Shown: positions 48,717-61,911, counted from the stretch's first letter. The stretch is DNA of 64,000 nucleotides from Hermodice carunculata (GCA_964020975.1 OZ026622.1:2256429-2320428); one strand, 5' to 3'. Translations and numbers: made by a program. Notes: generated from the letters alone by a model not told the origin.

Positions 48717-50682
48717 GCATCAACAATAGATGTGCCTGATGACAGAAACTTTAGGGATTACCTGATAAATCCAGCCCATCATAAGTTCAGTTTTAAAAGT
48801 GTCACAGATGAAACGATATTAAATATATTAAATTCTCTAAAACCTAAACACAGTTCCGGGCATGACATTTGTCTCTTAATTTATTAAAGCTGATAGAAAA
48901 TGAAATATGTAAAGCTCTTACAATTGTTATAAACCAAACAATAAAAACAGGAATTTTCCCAGATTTATTAAAAATTGCGAAAGTTTTACTGATTTTTAAA
49001 AAGTATGACACCACTGTTTTTTTAAAATTATAGGCCTATTTCCGTTCTTCCTGCAATATCTAAAATCTTTGAAAGGGTTATATTCAACCAGACACATCAA
49101 TATTTAAAAGCAAAAAATCTCTGCTACGCAAGTCAGTATGGCTTTCTCGAGTGCCATTCAACTGAATTAGCTTCATATGAACTGATAGATAGAATATTAG
49201 CGGAAATGGATAAAGGAAACATACCTATAAATATTTACATGTATCTATCAAAGTCTTTTGATACTCTGGATTATAGAATATTTTTGCGTAAATTAAGCTA
49301 TTATGGAATAGAGGATAGGAATCTTGTATTATTCGAAAGTTATCTCTACAATAGGAAACAGTATGTTACTATTAATGATGTAAAGTCTCAACTGCTGGAA
49401 ATAACAACTGGCATACCACAAGGATCAATTTTAGGTCCACTACTGTTTATAATATACATTAATGACATAATAATGGCATCAAATGCATTTAAATTTATAA
49501 TATATGCAGACGATACCACATTATCTGGTACCTTAAATTTTTTAAACAACTAAATGAAATGAGAACACCTCCCAAATGATTAATTCAGAGCTAGCCAAAG
49601 TTAGTATGTGGTTAAAGGTTAACAAGTTATCATTGAATATCACGAAGACAAAATTTATATTATTTTATAAGCCACTTAAGAAAGTATCTATACCATACAT
49701 TGAAATGGATAATGTAAAAATTGATTGTGTGGACGAATTTAACTTCCTGGGCTTAATTTTAGATAAAAACATGAATTGGGACAAACATTTGCAGATGATT
49801 TCTGCTAAGGTTTCCCAGAAAGTGGGCATTTTAAGTAAACTGAAACATTATATTTCTATTTAAATCCTTATGATCTTGTATAATTCGTTAATACTGCCAC
49901 ATTTAACATATTGCCTCCTAGCATGGGGATCAAGACTAGAGACTGTCCACTATTCAAAAACGAACTGTACGGACTATAGTAAATAGTGATTATAATGCCC
50001 ATTCGGAACCTATATTCAAAAGCCTAAAATTACTTAAACAAGAAGATACATACAAACTTCAGCTCCTGAAATTTTATTACAAATTAGCCAATGAAAAATT
50101 GTCAACGTATTTTACGAGCTTTCCATTATTTGCAAAGTCAACCCTACATGATTATAACACTAGAAGTGGGGATAATATATTTATGACAGGGACTTCTCGT
50201 CTCTATACAGATCAATGTATTATATATCAATTGGGTCATATTTTAAATAATGCACGAGCTGTGATGAAAGATACAGTTTATACACATAGTATACAAGGAT
50301 ATTCAACTTACATAAAGAAATATTATATTGTTAAATACAAAACTGACGGTCATATACAAAACTGTTATGTTTGCAATTATAGAGGGTAATTTTGTGTGTA
50401 AATTGAAGCGTGCGCAATTAGTCAATTTTACAACACAGGTGGCCTACTATAAAACATAAGAATTTTAGCTTACATGAACTTCAAAGTAATCTACTCTCTA
50501 TATATATAACTTCAAAGTATAATTTCGTTGAGTGGCCTGTATGATAGCTGTCATACATGACTTTAATACAGGTATCCCAGATCAATATGTATATATAATA
50601 TTGTTGTTATAAAAACAAAAATATTGTACGGTACTGACTGAATGTATATGTATGTTGATTGAATAAAAGTATTCCTGATTCC
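48717..50682 (+). mobile_element. 5'-truncated LINE, CR1/L2 group
   Basis: Starts mid-reverse transcriptase and ends with 'gtattcctgattcctgg', a short 3' tandem typical of CR1/L2 elements rather than a poly(A) tail. It lies within a Helentron-like element and is therefore younger. A thumb piece followed by LHDYNTRSGDNIFM at 50099-50389 ends in a stop. Stops and frame changes lie near 48885, 49040, 49550 and 49861; it is inactive. Confidence 0.8.
49206..49553 (+). pseudogene. LINE reverse transcriptase core (motifs A to C)
   Basis: 115 residues with SKSFDTLDY (motif A, catalytic Asp), TGIPQGSILGPLLFIIYIND (motif B) and IIYADDTTLSG (motif C, the YADD pair). After SGTLNFLNN it stops. The next piece, 49576-49863, carries LAKVSMWLKVNKLSLNITKT (motif D) and FNFLGLILDKNMNWDKHL in a shifted frame. 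Typical for CR1/L2/Jockey LINEs; it is a fossil. Confidence 0.85.
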
Positions 50683-51345
50683 TGGAGAAGTCAAAAATAG
50701 CGAAAAAAAAAGTAAAAGTAAAATGAAAAAAAAATGGCAGCACCACCTGGTCAAGAAATTAAGAACTAAGAGTCCCTAGGAGTGTTCTTGTGTGATAGCA
50801 AAGCAATTGGATGAGTGGTTTTGGAGAAGATTTGCCCAAAAACAGAACTAAAAAATTCATTAAAAAATCCAAAAAGCACTGGAGTGTGACCATTTGAGAA
50901 AACTTGGTAGAGACACACTGAACGTACATTGTCCTGAAGTTTGAAGTCAATCTGGCTTATGGTTTCGGAGAAGAAGTGGAAAAAGTGAATTTGCATTAGA
51001 ATGCCCATTGACTTGGTAATCAATAGAAAAGGTGCATTTGGTGAACAAATTAAGAACTAAGAGTCCGTAGGAGTGTTCCTGTGTGATATCAAAGCAATTG
51101 TGTGAGCGGTTTTGGAGATGATTTTTTAAGATTTGCCCAAAAAAAATCATAAAAAATCCAAATATCAGTGGAGTGTGATCATTTGGACAAACTTGGTAGA
51201 AACCCACTCATGGTATATTGCCACCAAGTTTGAGGTGAATCTGGCTCACGGTTTTGGAGAAGTGGAAAATGTGAATAGTGAACGGACGAAGGACTCAGCC
51301 TCGTAAAAGCTCAGCCTGACTACTGAGTCAGCTGAGCTTAAAGTC

Positions 51346-52205
51346 ACTGAAAAATCCAAAAAGTCAATGGAGCATTACAATTTGAACCAACTTGGTAAAG
51401 ACTTAAGCAAGATATGTTCCCACCAAGTTTGAAGTAGATCTGGCTGATGCTTTTGGAGAAATAAAAAATTTGAATTATCATTGCAATCCCTATTGGCTCA
51501 CATAGTGACCGAGAGGAATGTTTGTATTAATTGCTTGAATTGAAGAAAAAATGTTAAAAACGGGGATCTACAATTGTGCCACCCAGTGAACAAGTTTGTT
51601 TTACCTTTCCACAAGGAACATTTCCAAAATGTTTTAATATAATCTGAAGGATGGATTTAGAGAAGTCGATAACAGTGAAAACACATAAAAATTCATTTAA
51701 AAAATTGTAAAAAGTTGCAGCGCCACCAGTTGAACAAATCAAAGTCTCAGGGTACCTGGAAGCATTCCTATGGAATTTTGAAGCAGTTGTTCAAGCAGTT
51801 TTGGAAAAGATTTGTTGAATATTTGGCCAAAAAATAAACCGAAAAATTCATTCAAAATCCAAAAATCACTGGAGCATGACTATTTCAAAAAACTTGGAAG
51901 AGACTGACTCAAGCTACATCTGCACAATGTTTGAAGATGGATGACCATCCATCCTATAAGCTCTCCCGACTGACAAGTCAGCAGAGCTGCAAAATCAGGA
52001 AATGAAGCAGTGACATGTTGTGAACAATTTTGATGGAGACTGAGAAAAAAAAATTGAATGACCAATTGAACAACTTGGTACAGACCCTGGTGTCAGAAAA
52101 GCAGATTCAAATGCAAATTATTTATGGACAATCATGACACTTATGACCGACATACCATGAACCATAGATCAGGTCAGCTGACTGACAAGTCTGCAGAGCT
52201 ACAAA
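51346..52205 (-). mobile_element. Helentron-like family 3 fragments, minus strand
   Basis: Two further reverse-oriented 5' ends, 'gactgacaagtcagcagagc' (about 51969) and 'cagctgactgacaagtctgc' (about 52174). The body text is degraded. Confidence 0.5.
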
Positions 52206-52453
52206 AAAAGCCACAATGCTTGTTCTGCTTGGTATGCAGTTGTATTTAATAGCTCTTTCCTTTGATGTGGTGAAAACCTCTATGACTTGCTTGCAGAATG
52301 GGTCAAATAAAGCAAGCAGTCAGACTTCGAACTTGTACATCACTTCAGTGGCTGTACGCTCTCATTTCTGTTCTTGAAGTATGAGCATACTCTCCTGTGT
52401 GTGGACTGAAGCTTCTTAAACACTAGCAGACGTCAACCTATTGATCAACCTGC

Positions 52454-52875
52454 TGTCAGTCTTACTACATCAACTGTGTCTGTGCTTGTCAGTCTTATAT
52501 CAACATGTGTTTGCACTTCTTGTCAGTCTTGTATCAACATGTGTCTGCACTTCTTGTCAGTCTTATATCAACATGTGTCTGTACTTCTTGTCAGTCTTAT
52601 ATCAACATGTACTTCTTTTCAGTCTTATATCAACATGTGTCTGTACTTCTTGTCAGTCTTATATCAACATGTGTATGTACTTCTTGTCAGTCTTATATCA
52701 ACATGTGCCTGTACTTCTTGTCAGTCTTATATCAACATGTGTCTGTACTTCTTGTCAGTCTTATATCAACATATGTCAGTGCTGCTTGTCAGTAGCATTA
52801 TGACATAAACATGTGTCTATTTCTTGCCAGTCTAACAATATGTGTTTCTGCTTCTTGTCAGTCTCATATTGTATT
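52454..52875 (+). repeat. 34-bp minisatellite, about 12 copies
   Basis: Unit 'tgtcagtcttatatcaacat' plus 'gtgtctgtacttct'. One unit near 52588 is shortened to 28 bp, and the last three are decayed. No stop occurs in any of the three forward frames over about 300 bp, because 34 is not a multiple of three and the unit has none in any frame. Confidence 0.92.
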
Positions 52876-53236
52876 CATTCCAGTTGGAGCACATGCAGGA
52901 CTAGAAGCATGCCCCCAACTTTTCATTTTGTAGGTATCACATACAGTGCCAATTTCTCCCATTATTTCATAAAAAAAATATTGATCTCTATTGATAAGAC
53001 AGTCAGCACTCATGGTAGGTTTTAGTTTCCCGTGCCTTATGTACCCTGCAGGTTTGATCCAGGAATTTTTTGCATCAGCACAGCATGCTGCCATTGGAGT
53101 AAATATGGTACATTCACATATATTTATGTATTTTGTAAGTGTTCTCATGTTAACACATGTCTTGGAAGGATAAGTACTGACTGGGGAAAAAAAAGAAATT
53201 ACCTGATTTTGTGTAGTCTGTGATTTCATGTTTCAG

Positions 53237-53348
53237 GTAGACATATCAGCAGCAAAAAAGACAGAGAGAAACATTCAGACAACATTGGTCCGTACAAACA
53301 TCACAGGCAGCAGAAACATGGGCACAACAAGGCCAGGAAACACACATG
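53237..53348 (+). CDS. Gene B, third exon, Lys/His/Arg-rich
   Basis: 112 bp in phase 1 to 2, after 'ttcatgtttcag' and before GTATGA at 53349. Encodes RHISSKKDREKHSDNIGPYK then HHRQQKHGHNKARKHT and the first two bases of a Trp codon completed by 56548. About two thirds of the residues are basic or His. Such low-complexity basic stretches often bind nucleic acid or act as nuclear localisation signals, but this is only an inference. The donor is part of a tandem repeat (next entry). Confidence 0.6.
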
Positions 53349-53475
53349 GTATGATCTAATTAATTAACACACATGGTAGGATCTAATTAATAAACACACA
53401 TGGTATGATCTAATTAATTAACACACATGGTAGGATCTAATTAATAAACACACATGGTATGATCTGATTCATAAA
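53341..53475 (+). repeat. 27-bp tandem repeat holding five copies of the splice donor
   Basis: Five units (53341, 53368, 53395, 53422, 53449), each starting 'cacacatggta(t/g)gatct'. Units alternate GTATGA and GTAGGA donors, so the higher-order unit is 54 bp. The first unit overlaps the last 8 bases of exon 53237-53348. Units 2-5 each supply a possible extra donor. Confidence 0.92.
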
Positions 53476-54269
53476 CACAAATTGGATGACGGGAATGCTG
53501 GCTGTAAGCTGTGCAATAACTTGTGCTAAGCAAGTTAAAACACAGGGAGAAAGGAGAAAAAAGCCACAAACAAGGCTGGTATGGCCTACATTTTGAGCTT
53601 TCAAAAGATTAATCTCATGTACTTGTGTGGTCAATAGCATCAGATATCACAGAGTTCTGGCATCCTTTAATGTCAATAGATATGGTTACATTTTTCACAA
53701 ATTCCTCAAGAACAAGTATGAATAGTTGGGGGGTTTTTTGGATAAGTTTTTTTTTTTTTTTTTTTTTTTTTGATAAGTTTGTTAACATCATACTGTCTTT
53801 TTCTGCTACATGAAAAATGCAAATTTCCTAAAAATCTTAGTGAAAAAATCTCCAGTTTGGAAGGTAAGAATGTAGAGTTATGCTCTTGACTTAAAAATCT
53901 GTGTTGTCATGGTGATAGTACGAGTAACTGTATGCACATAATGGCTGATTTGTGTCCTTTCATACAGCACTTTCTGCTTGTGGCATATATACTCTCTTCC
54001 TTCAAAACTGCAAACTTTTGATTTGACGTTACAATGAGAAAAATAAGGTGGTGGTGGTGTCTGCAGTATTTGACATGGACAAGGCAACGGACCTCTAAAA
54101 TGGCACATACAAACATTGAAAAGCCAGGAAAACAGGCATCTGTGCAGAGAAAAACCAAGATAAAACACTTTTACAATTGGAAGTAAGGAAATCTTTGAAA
54201 GGATAAGTAAATTAGAATGAATCAACTGGTTTCTGTGTTTTTCAAAAAAAAAAAAAAATAATAAAAAAT

Positions 54270-54278
54270 AAAAAAATA

Positions 54279-54353
<75 letters not shown>

Positions 54354-54365
54354 GTATATATAAAT
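54270..54365. repeat. (AT)n microsatellite
   Basis: About 90 bp of AT with TATG interruptions at both ends. Confidence 0.97.
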
Positions 54366-54560
54366 ATTCTGTGTGTGAGACTCAAAATGTCAGAAAAGTG
54401 TGTCACTTGAGAGACAAATCAGAAAAAAGGCAGCAAATCAACAAAGTAGGTTAAATCTCTTGGCTTTTTGAGCTGCAGGGGCATCAGTGCCTTATTTAGT
54501 CCCTGCTGAGCAAAGTTCAAATATCAGTCTGGGCAGCTCATGACATTTTATTTATTCAAT

Positions 54561-55570
54561 TTTTTTTTCTTTCTTTCTTTCTTTGTTATGACCAAATTTT
54601 TCCAGAGTTTTTCTTGGACACTATAATTCCGAAAACCACCAAACTTGCCACGATGACTGACCTGCTGGTGAAATTATGCACCTGCTTTGGAATAGTCATG
54701 ATGTTTAAAATTATGCAAATTACGGGGAATTAAAAGTTTAAAAGCTCCATATCTTCCAAACTATTGCAGATAGCCACAAAATTTCAATTTGCAAACATGG
54801 GTTTGTGTCGTCTGCCAATACAATGGACAGTAAATGAAAGTTATAGAATTTCAAATTATGCTAATTAGGGGCATTCAATAATTTAAAAGTTGAATATCCC
54901 CAAAACTATTATAGACAGAGATGCCATTCCAAATTAAATTTATAGGTTTGTGGCAAAGTTGATTCCATCCAACGAAAAAAGGAACCAAATTTGTAGGATT
55001 CCAATTTATGCAAATTAGGTGAAGATGCAAAATTTAAATCTTTTGAGAAGCTTCGAAACTATTATCGATAGAAGTGCCTTTGCTACTTCAATTTGTGGGT
55101 TTGTGAGATAGCTGCATCCGATGAACCATGATCCAAAATTGTACAATTTTAATTTATGCAAATAAGATGAATACACGAAATTTAAATCTTGAATAACTTC
55201 AAAATTGTTATACATAGAGGTGCCATTCCAACTTTTTAAGTTTTAGGTATGTAACATAGCCCCATCCAATAAACCATAAAGCAAAGTTGTAGGCTTTTAA
55301 TCTATGCAAATTAGGCAAATACACAAAATCAAAATGTTGAATAGCTTCAAAACTATTAGAGATAGTAGTGTCACTCAAACTTTACTTCATAAGTTTATGA
55401 CATGGCCACATCCAATGAACCAAGAACCCGGTGTTGTAGTATTTTCATTTGTGCAAATTAGGCTAATACACGAAATTTAGATTATGTTGAACAGTGGCAA
55501 AGTGTAGCATTTCAAACTGTTCTCATTTTGAAGGCACCCAGACAGATTTGCTGTAAAGCAAATCTTCTTT
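54561..55570 (+). mobile_element. Helentron-like family 1, + strand copy
   Basis: A TTTC run (54568-54585) matches the GAAA tract of the minus copies. The core has five or six diverged units of about 145-150 bp, with 'atgcaaattagg' and 'atagag(g/a)tgccattcc'. The 3' hairpin agatttgct-gtaa-agcaaatct sits at 55544-55565, but the CTAG terminus has decayed to 'tttaatt'. This copy lacks the nuclear-receptor-like motifs and matches the 18886 core instead. Confidence 0.6.
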
Positions 55571-56547
55571 TAATTATTATTCACTTTTTTTCGGGACAAA
55601 TATTGCTGCATACATCAAAATACAAAAACAAACATGAGAATTTGCAAAATATTTGTTACATTATCATCAGATTGTTTAGATGTCAGACTGTTGACTCCCA
55701 TAGCTACCTCCTGGTCCCAGTGGTGAAGTTCACAGGTCAACAGACAGTTATATTAAATTAATGTTCAATGGCTTAATTGCTGGCACATAAGTTCATTGCT
55801 ATAGATTCACTTAATTTCAATGATGGCACAAACCCATAAAAATAAAACGAAAAAGTGTGTTAACATACAGGTTTGAGAGGAAATATGTCCAGAACAGTGA
55901 AATGTAAACTTCTGTTAAATGCCGGACACGCAAATACTGAAACTTACTGCACATGAATATAAGTGCATTTACATGTGCATTATAATTCATATGAGATTTT
56001 AAAAAACTAGTTGACATAAATCCAAATAGATCCTCGCAAAATTTTGCTAAATTCTGGCCCTGGATATGTACCCATATAAATAGAATGGGATGATCCTTCA
56101 GCAAAAGAAACAATAACAAAAACAAAAACAAATTAAAAAAAAAAAAAAACATACAAACAAAAAAAAAGTGACACTATTTCTGGCACTGATTTAAGTTTTT
56201 TTTTCTCCTTTTTTTCTGCTAATACCTGATGATGACCAAATTTTAGGATACATGTGGCACATTAAACAATTTTTTTTGAAAAATTATTTTGGCATGTTTA
56301 AAAAATATAGGAAATGCCTTAAAAATTATGGGCTCCAAAACATGTTCTGACAGTTATCTGCTGAAGCCCCATAATAAATCTTCCAGGCTGATGTGGCCTT
56401 TTCAAAAACCGTCTGTTGAATGTGTTTTGTTGGACAAATATGGAGAATGTAAAACATGGCTGACAGATTTCAGGTATTTGACCATACAGTAGTGTTGTAG
56501 GACATTTGAATTTTGGAGATGAATATAGTCATGCTCTTTGTCTACAG

Positions 56548-56900
56548 GCAACGTGAACGCCAGGAAGGAGGTCATGATGATTATGCAGAAGACACCTATG
56601 GAAGTGACAATTCACTTGAGGACAAACACAAATCTAAGGCTCATCAAAAATCCCATAAAAAGTGGAGCAAGAAAGACGGAAAGGGACAGGGCCGTAAAAA
56701 AGACAGGGCACATGACGTCAGGGCCTCGGAAGATTTTGAAAGATCTCAGTCAGGAGACTTGAAAACAACCTTCCAGGGACATGGCACAAAGCAACGGCAG
56801 CACGGTACGGTTAGAACGTCCTCCAGTCAGTGCATGGACCAGTCTTCCTATACCCAGGTGATAGCCCATCAGCAGCAGAGAGGAAAACATAGAAGCAAAG
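56548..56900 (+). CDS. Gene B, fourth exon, charged low-complexity
   Basis: 353 bp, phase 2 to 1, after 'tttgtctacag' and before GTTAAT. Starting with the split Trp codon it reads QRERQEGGHDDYAEDTYGSD, NSLEDKHKSKAHQKSHKKWS, KKDGKGQGRKKDRAHDVRAS and ends QQQRGKHRSK. It is very hydrophilic (Lys, Ser, Asp, Gln, His) with no hydrophobic core, so probably disordered. The open frame runs through the donor to a TAA only one codon further, so an unspliced read would end here. Confidence 0.62.
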
Positions 56901-57501
56901 GTTAATCTTGCTCTTTGAAATACATGTATCAACAGATGACTCTGGGGAGTGTAGTCTTGAAAACACATTTCAAATTTAAATTAAAAACTCCGTTATTACC
57001 ATTATTGTTCAAACTTAAAAGTGCTAATTTTTTTCATGTGCCTAAGTTACAAATATTTATTGTTGAAAAATATTTCAAAGATAAATTAAGAAATCCACCT
57101 TAGCTATTGTTGTCTTTATGCCCTGGAGATTGGCATTTAGATATTCTCCTGTCTGCGTGTGTGTGCATTGATCCATCCATCATCCAAGAAATTTGTGATG
57201 CGCCTATCAGCAAAAGTATTTGACCTGCAGTCGTGTGACTTCACAGGTATATTAACCAACATAATTATGGAGATGCGCATCTGGTATTTTGTTTGTCTGT
57301 GCATGTGTCTGTGTGTGTCCAATACAGCTGACTTAGTGAAAATGACCAATTTTCCCAGTGTCTACTTAAGTCCAAAATATTTTACAGTACACATACCCCC
57401 CCCCCTTCTTAAGGCCCCTCATTAGATGACAAACTTTGATATAGCCAGGTGGAATCTTGGCTCCCACTGAAGCATGTTTCAAAGACCTCTGTGTTCATTA
57501 A

Positions 57502-57733
57502 CCCTTTTCCCCTTGAATTAAGACTGAGTCAACAGCTTTCCTTGGCGTGGGTTGGGCACTAAGAGCCCAACCCACGCCAAGGAAAGCTGTTGACCTGGGG
57601 CATGTGATCCTGATAAGTCTCATGTACATTTCTCAGTCAAATTGTTTTTCAGAACTGTTGAAATTAGTTGAAAACATTCAAGCAGACGACATTTGACCGC
57701 CAGCCGGTTTTGGCCGGTTTGAGGGGGAAAGGG
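57502..57733. mobile_element. piggyBac-type MITE, complete, 232 bp
   Basis: Flanked by TTAA on both sides (57498-57501, 57734-57737). The ends are CCCTTTTCCCC and GGGGGAAAGGG. A perfect 30-bp inverted repeat sits at 57528-57594 around a 7-nt loop (gtcaacagctttccttggcg and onward). TTAA target plus CCCTTT terminus is the piggyBac signature. No transposase inside. Confidence 0.85.
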
Positions 57734-58740
57734 TTAATGTGCCTTCGTTGTAAGGGTTTTGCTATAACATGGTCTACTCCCTGGACCCCATCATCAGCAT
57801 TATAATGAGGGCACTCTGTACTCTTTTGGTGCTTATCACAACAAAAAGTTTGCCAATCTGAATTGTTATAAAGGGTTCACATTCGACTTCCACATAAAAA
57901 GATCTTTCATTGAAGTACATGTACCAGCATGGCCATGTCAAAAGAAAAAAAGAAATGACATGGATCACCTTTCCTCAGCACACTTTTGCATGGTGACACC
58001 CAAAGACAGCCTTGGACTTAGTGGACTTAGTTTCCAGCTTAGCTGTGGAATGTAATGTGTATCAGAGATATAACTGAAATGATAGATAGATGCCGAAAAG
58101 TGCCTACAACTCCCATGTCTATGTTCTTTTTTTTTTTTTTTTTTGCATTCAAAAATATTATAATTCTTTTAGTCCTATATTGCAAACTGAGAAGCAGGAA
58201 CTGTCCTTGGTGATGCGGAAACCTGTTGACCCAGACCTACTTACCTATAATACTGATAATAATAACAACAACAACAGCAACAACAACAATAATAATAACA
58301 ATAACAATTATGAAATTAATAAAATTTGGGGGTTTTTTTCTGGAAATATATATAGATATGCTGGCCGGTACTTAAATCAAATGTCTTTTTACAAGGAAAT
58401 TATATGTGGACTGTTTATAATCAGATGAGAGTGGTTTTTGTGATTAACATGGAGACAGTTGAGAGAATGTAACTCAGACTGACTAGTGTACGGTGTATGT
58501 CATTGTCTGTACTTTCTGACTGTTTGCATATTATAGGTTACAGTCAATCTAGCTTATTAGTCCTACCTCCACTGGAAGCTGGCTTGACTGTAGCTTCGCA
58601 ACCCCTCCGTCTGTTCTTCTCTTCTGCCAGCCAAGTATGCTTGTCCAGGGCGTATTGCCTACACTGTAACACTTTCTAATACCAAACTCAATGAGTGGAC
58701 AGAGAAAAATGTCAGACTTCTGTAATACTTGCTGTTGCAG

Positions 58741-58833
58741 GCGACAAGGCGTATGGATCATTCTCCGGTCATGAAACTGGCAAAAAACGTGGCAAAGGCC
58801 GGCACAGAAGCAAGACTGATGCATATGATCATG
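58741..58833 (+). CDS. Gene B, fifth exon
   Basis: 93 bp, phase 1 to 1, after 'ttgctgttgcag' and before GTAACT. Encodes DKAYGSFSGHETGKKRGKGR then HRSKTDAYDH after the split Gly codon. The motif GKHRSK that ends the preceding exon is echoed here as GRHRSK, so the two exons may descend from a duplication. Both splice sites are good and the length is a multiple of three, so skipping it would keep the frame. Confidence 0.62.
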
Positions 58834-59049
58834 GTAACTAAAAAGACTCAGTTCTAATGAGACTGATTGGTTAATATGCAATTTGGTTTGAGTTTCTGAG
58901 GCTATATATGTCAACATAGGGCATGGTTAAAAACAAGATTCACAAAACTACACAGACCTGGCTTGGTCAGAGAATTTACTTAATTTACCAGTGGACAGCA
59001 AAACTACAAATCTGTATTGGTTCTGAGGGCAGTTCATCCAGTCGTCAGT

Positions 59050-59880
59050 AGGCTTTTTTCACCAGGTCTATGGAGATTGGAATGGTAGCTCACATTTTCG
59101 ACTTCTTCTCAAAAATTGTTATGCAGATCCACTTCAAACATGATGGAGATGTACCTTAGTTGGTTTTTCTACCCATCTGTTCAAATGGTCAGTAATTTTT
59201 TAAAACACTTTTTTGTGTTTTCCCGCTTTTTTATTTGTCCAAGAATGTCACTCAGATTGCTCTGAAACTTGGAGCAAGTGTAGCCTGTGGGAGGGTTTAA
59301 CAAAGATGTCCACTAAGTGGTGATACTCTTGATCCCTGATCTTTAACAATTCATGTACCTATCAGTGAATGCATGGATTCCTATTGATTACTATATGGAT
59401 TTAAGTCAATGGGGATTGCAATGGAAATTCACATTTTTTGTCTTCTGCAAAATGGTCAACCAGATTCACTTCAAGCCAGGTAGGGTAAGTTTCTACAAAC
59501 TTTGTTCAGATGGTCATGCTCCAATGATTTTTAGATTTTTTATAAATTTTATTATTTTTTGCCAAAATCTTTAAAAAAATCTTCTCCAAAACCACTTGAC
59601 CAATTGCTCTGAAATAGCAAAGGGACACTTCTGGGGATCCTGGACCATAATTTGTTCAACAATTGGCACTGTGATTTTTTTCAATTTTTTATATGGATTT
59701 TTGTGTTTTTGCTATAAAGTGCCGTTCAGATTGTTTTGTAACTTGGTGGAAATGTTGCTTGGTCAGTGCATGCATGCTTATTGATCACTATGTAAGTCAA
59801 TCCAGATTGAAATGTAAATTCACAGTCTGTGTATATGTCAGTTCGGCTGAGCACAGAACTGTCACAGTCCTCTTCTTTTT
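59050..59880 (+). mobile_element. Helentron-like family 3, + strand, truncated 5' end
   Basis: Family body text, 3' region 'cggctgagcacagaactgtc' and 'acagtcctctt' near 59850-59875. The 5' head is missing. Confidence 0.5.
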
Positions 59881-60502
59881 AAAATTTATTTTATTTTATT
59901 TTTTTTGGGGGGGATGTGATTGTTACAGGCCTTCTCCAACTTAACTTTTGACAAATCAGGAAACAAGCAGACTGAAACAGTCTTGTGCTCAACTGCCACT
60001 AGGATCATGACTTGAACATCATTGAAGTATGATGTGTCAGCTGCCAGCCAGGATTCTGGCTAGTACTACACATACATATGTTTTCACTAGTCTGCCTAAG
60101 TTAACCATGCTAACATGTACTTTATTAATCATTACATACTTTCAAAAATTTGTGTCCACAGTTTACAAATTTGGCGGAGATAAAGTCAAGGTCACATTCT
60201 CACCAAGTTTGAAGAGAACCTAGTGGGTGAATTTGAAGGAGTGAAAACGTTAAAAAAAAAACAAACAAACAAACAAAAAAAACATAAAAATTGAAAACAC
60301 ACACACATACTTATGTACTTCTGTTCACTCTTCATTTGTTAGTGGGGTGGAGTTAAAATAATTCCATTTCTACCTTTCCTCTGACTGCCAGAGTGTTTAG
60401 TTCACTTTCATTTTAAATAGGAGTCAACAAGTCAGAAGCATTCCATGGCGTATGTTGGGCCATGCTGCTCTGATTGATTTTGTCTTTTCACTTGTCTTTA
60501 AT

Positions 60503-61570
60503 CAGAAGACTGTGACAGCCATGTGCTCAGTTGACCTTGCATGCACAGACTAAAGTGGCGGAGTAACTTTTGGAAGTGATAGGAGTCACCAATGTGCCAT
60601 CTACACATGGCCTGTATAAAGGAACATCAGGTCGCAGCTCCAAGATTTCCTGGGTTGCCAAACGAACAATAAAATGGCACTGAGACATTGAAAATTAGGT
60701 CAAGGTGATTTGTACAGTCTCCAATTGGCCTTAATCTAGAGGACCATCATCACTGTTTTGCCCATTTTCAAGGTCCTGGCTCAAATAGTTCTGAAGCCAC
60801 CACCTGTGACCTCATGATTAAAGTTGTCAGCAACATCAGGAAATTAGGATCTTGGTGACTGTCCCAAAAATGGTGTCTCTTCACTCCTGTGTCTCTTCAA
60901 TTTGCTGTGCATTTCCAGAAGACACCTTTGCAGAATTTTCCTCAAAAATTAAGATAAATTAAAAAAAATCCAAAACTTACTGAAGCATGACTGCACAAAG
61001 TTGAGAGAGATCCACCCAGGGTACACCCTCATCAATTTTGATGTGAATCCAATCAACTATTTTGGGACAAAGGTTATACACAAGCATTCACACTATTATT
61101 AAATTCAGAAGAAAAAAAAATGTTACAAGTCATGAAATAAGAACAGTGCCAACTGATCAATCAACTTGGTGTGCACAAAGTCAGGGAACAATCCAAACAA
61201 GTCTGAAGATCCAGTGAGCTGATTTACAGAAAATAGTGAAAAGTATGAAGACATGCAAAATTCATTTACAAATACAAAAGCATTGCAGTACTATGTGTTG
61301 AACAAATTAAAATCTAGGGGTATGTAGGAGTGTAACCATACAATTGACCATGTTATTGTAGAATTTTTTTTTTTCAAATTTTCCCCCAAATTGAACAACA
61401 AATATAATAAGAAATATAAACAATTTATAGATACATGACTTACCCAACAAAGTCAGAAAAATGATATCCAAGGCAAAATCACCACCAAGTTTGAGGAAAA
61501 TCTGTCCACTTTATTTTTTGAGAAATTACCGGTAAGTCAAAAAATGTGAATTTTTGATAGACACGGACAA
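60503..61570 (-). mobile_element. Helentron-like family 3, minus strand, degraded
   Basis: The reverse of the family 3' end ('agactgtgacagccatgtgc') opens it at about 60506. Body phrases ('ccaccaagtttgaggaaaat', 'gagatccacccagggtac') run to about 61560. Confidence 0.5.
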
Positions 61571-61911
61571 GATACCATCGGATAAGATAAGGAGACAGCC
61601 TGAGTCAGAGTAGGTTATTGTGTCTGAGTCAAAAGGAAACCAGGACACATGAAGTGATATCTTACTCAGAAAGACACAAGGACCCATCACTGTGAGTGGG
61701 GTCTCCTTGTTAAACCATACTGTTTATGCATGGTTTTGGGAGAGTAATATTTGTTTTTTTCTTTGAGCTTCATGGTGTTCAACAATTTTAAAAACTGCAC
61801 TTAACTTAATTTACTATAACGTCTAACTTCTGATGCACCCCTTACATATTGGCTTCCTCTTGCATGCACCAGTAGTTTGTGCAACAAAAAGAAAAGGATC
61901 GTTCAGTCCCA

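Larger units (their letters stand above)
48640..51345 (-). mobile_element. Helentron-like family 3, minus strand, split by a LINE
   Basis: 5' terminus (reverse) at 51322-51340 ('gactactgagtcagctgagc'). The body resumes on both sides of the LINE (48717-50682): 'taatttgattgacggttct' before and 'ggagaagtcaaaaatagcg' after. Confidence 0.6.

Noticed and set aside
52441-52808. Three overlapping open frames of 96-120 residues on the + strand
   Set aside because: All three arise from the 34-bp minisatellite, which is stop-free in every forward frame; no splice sites or start context.
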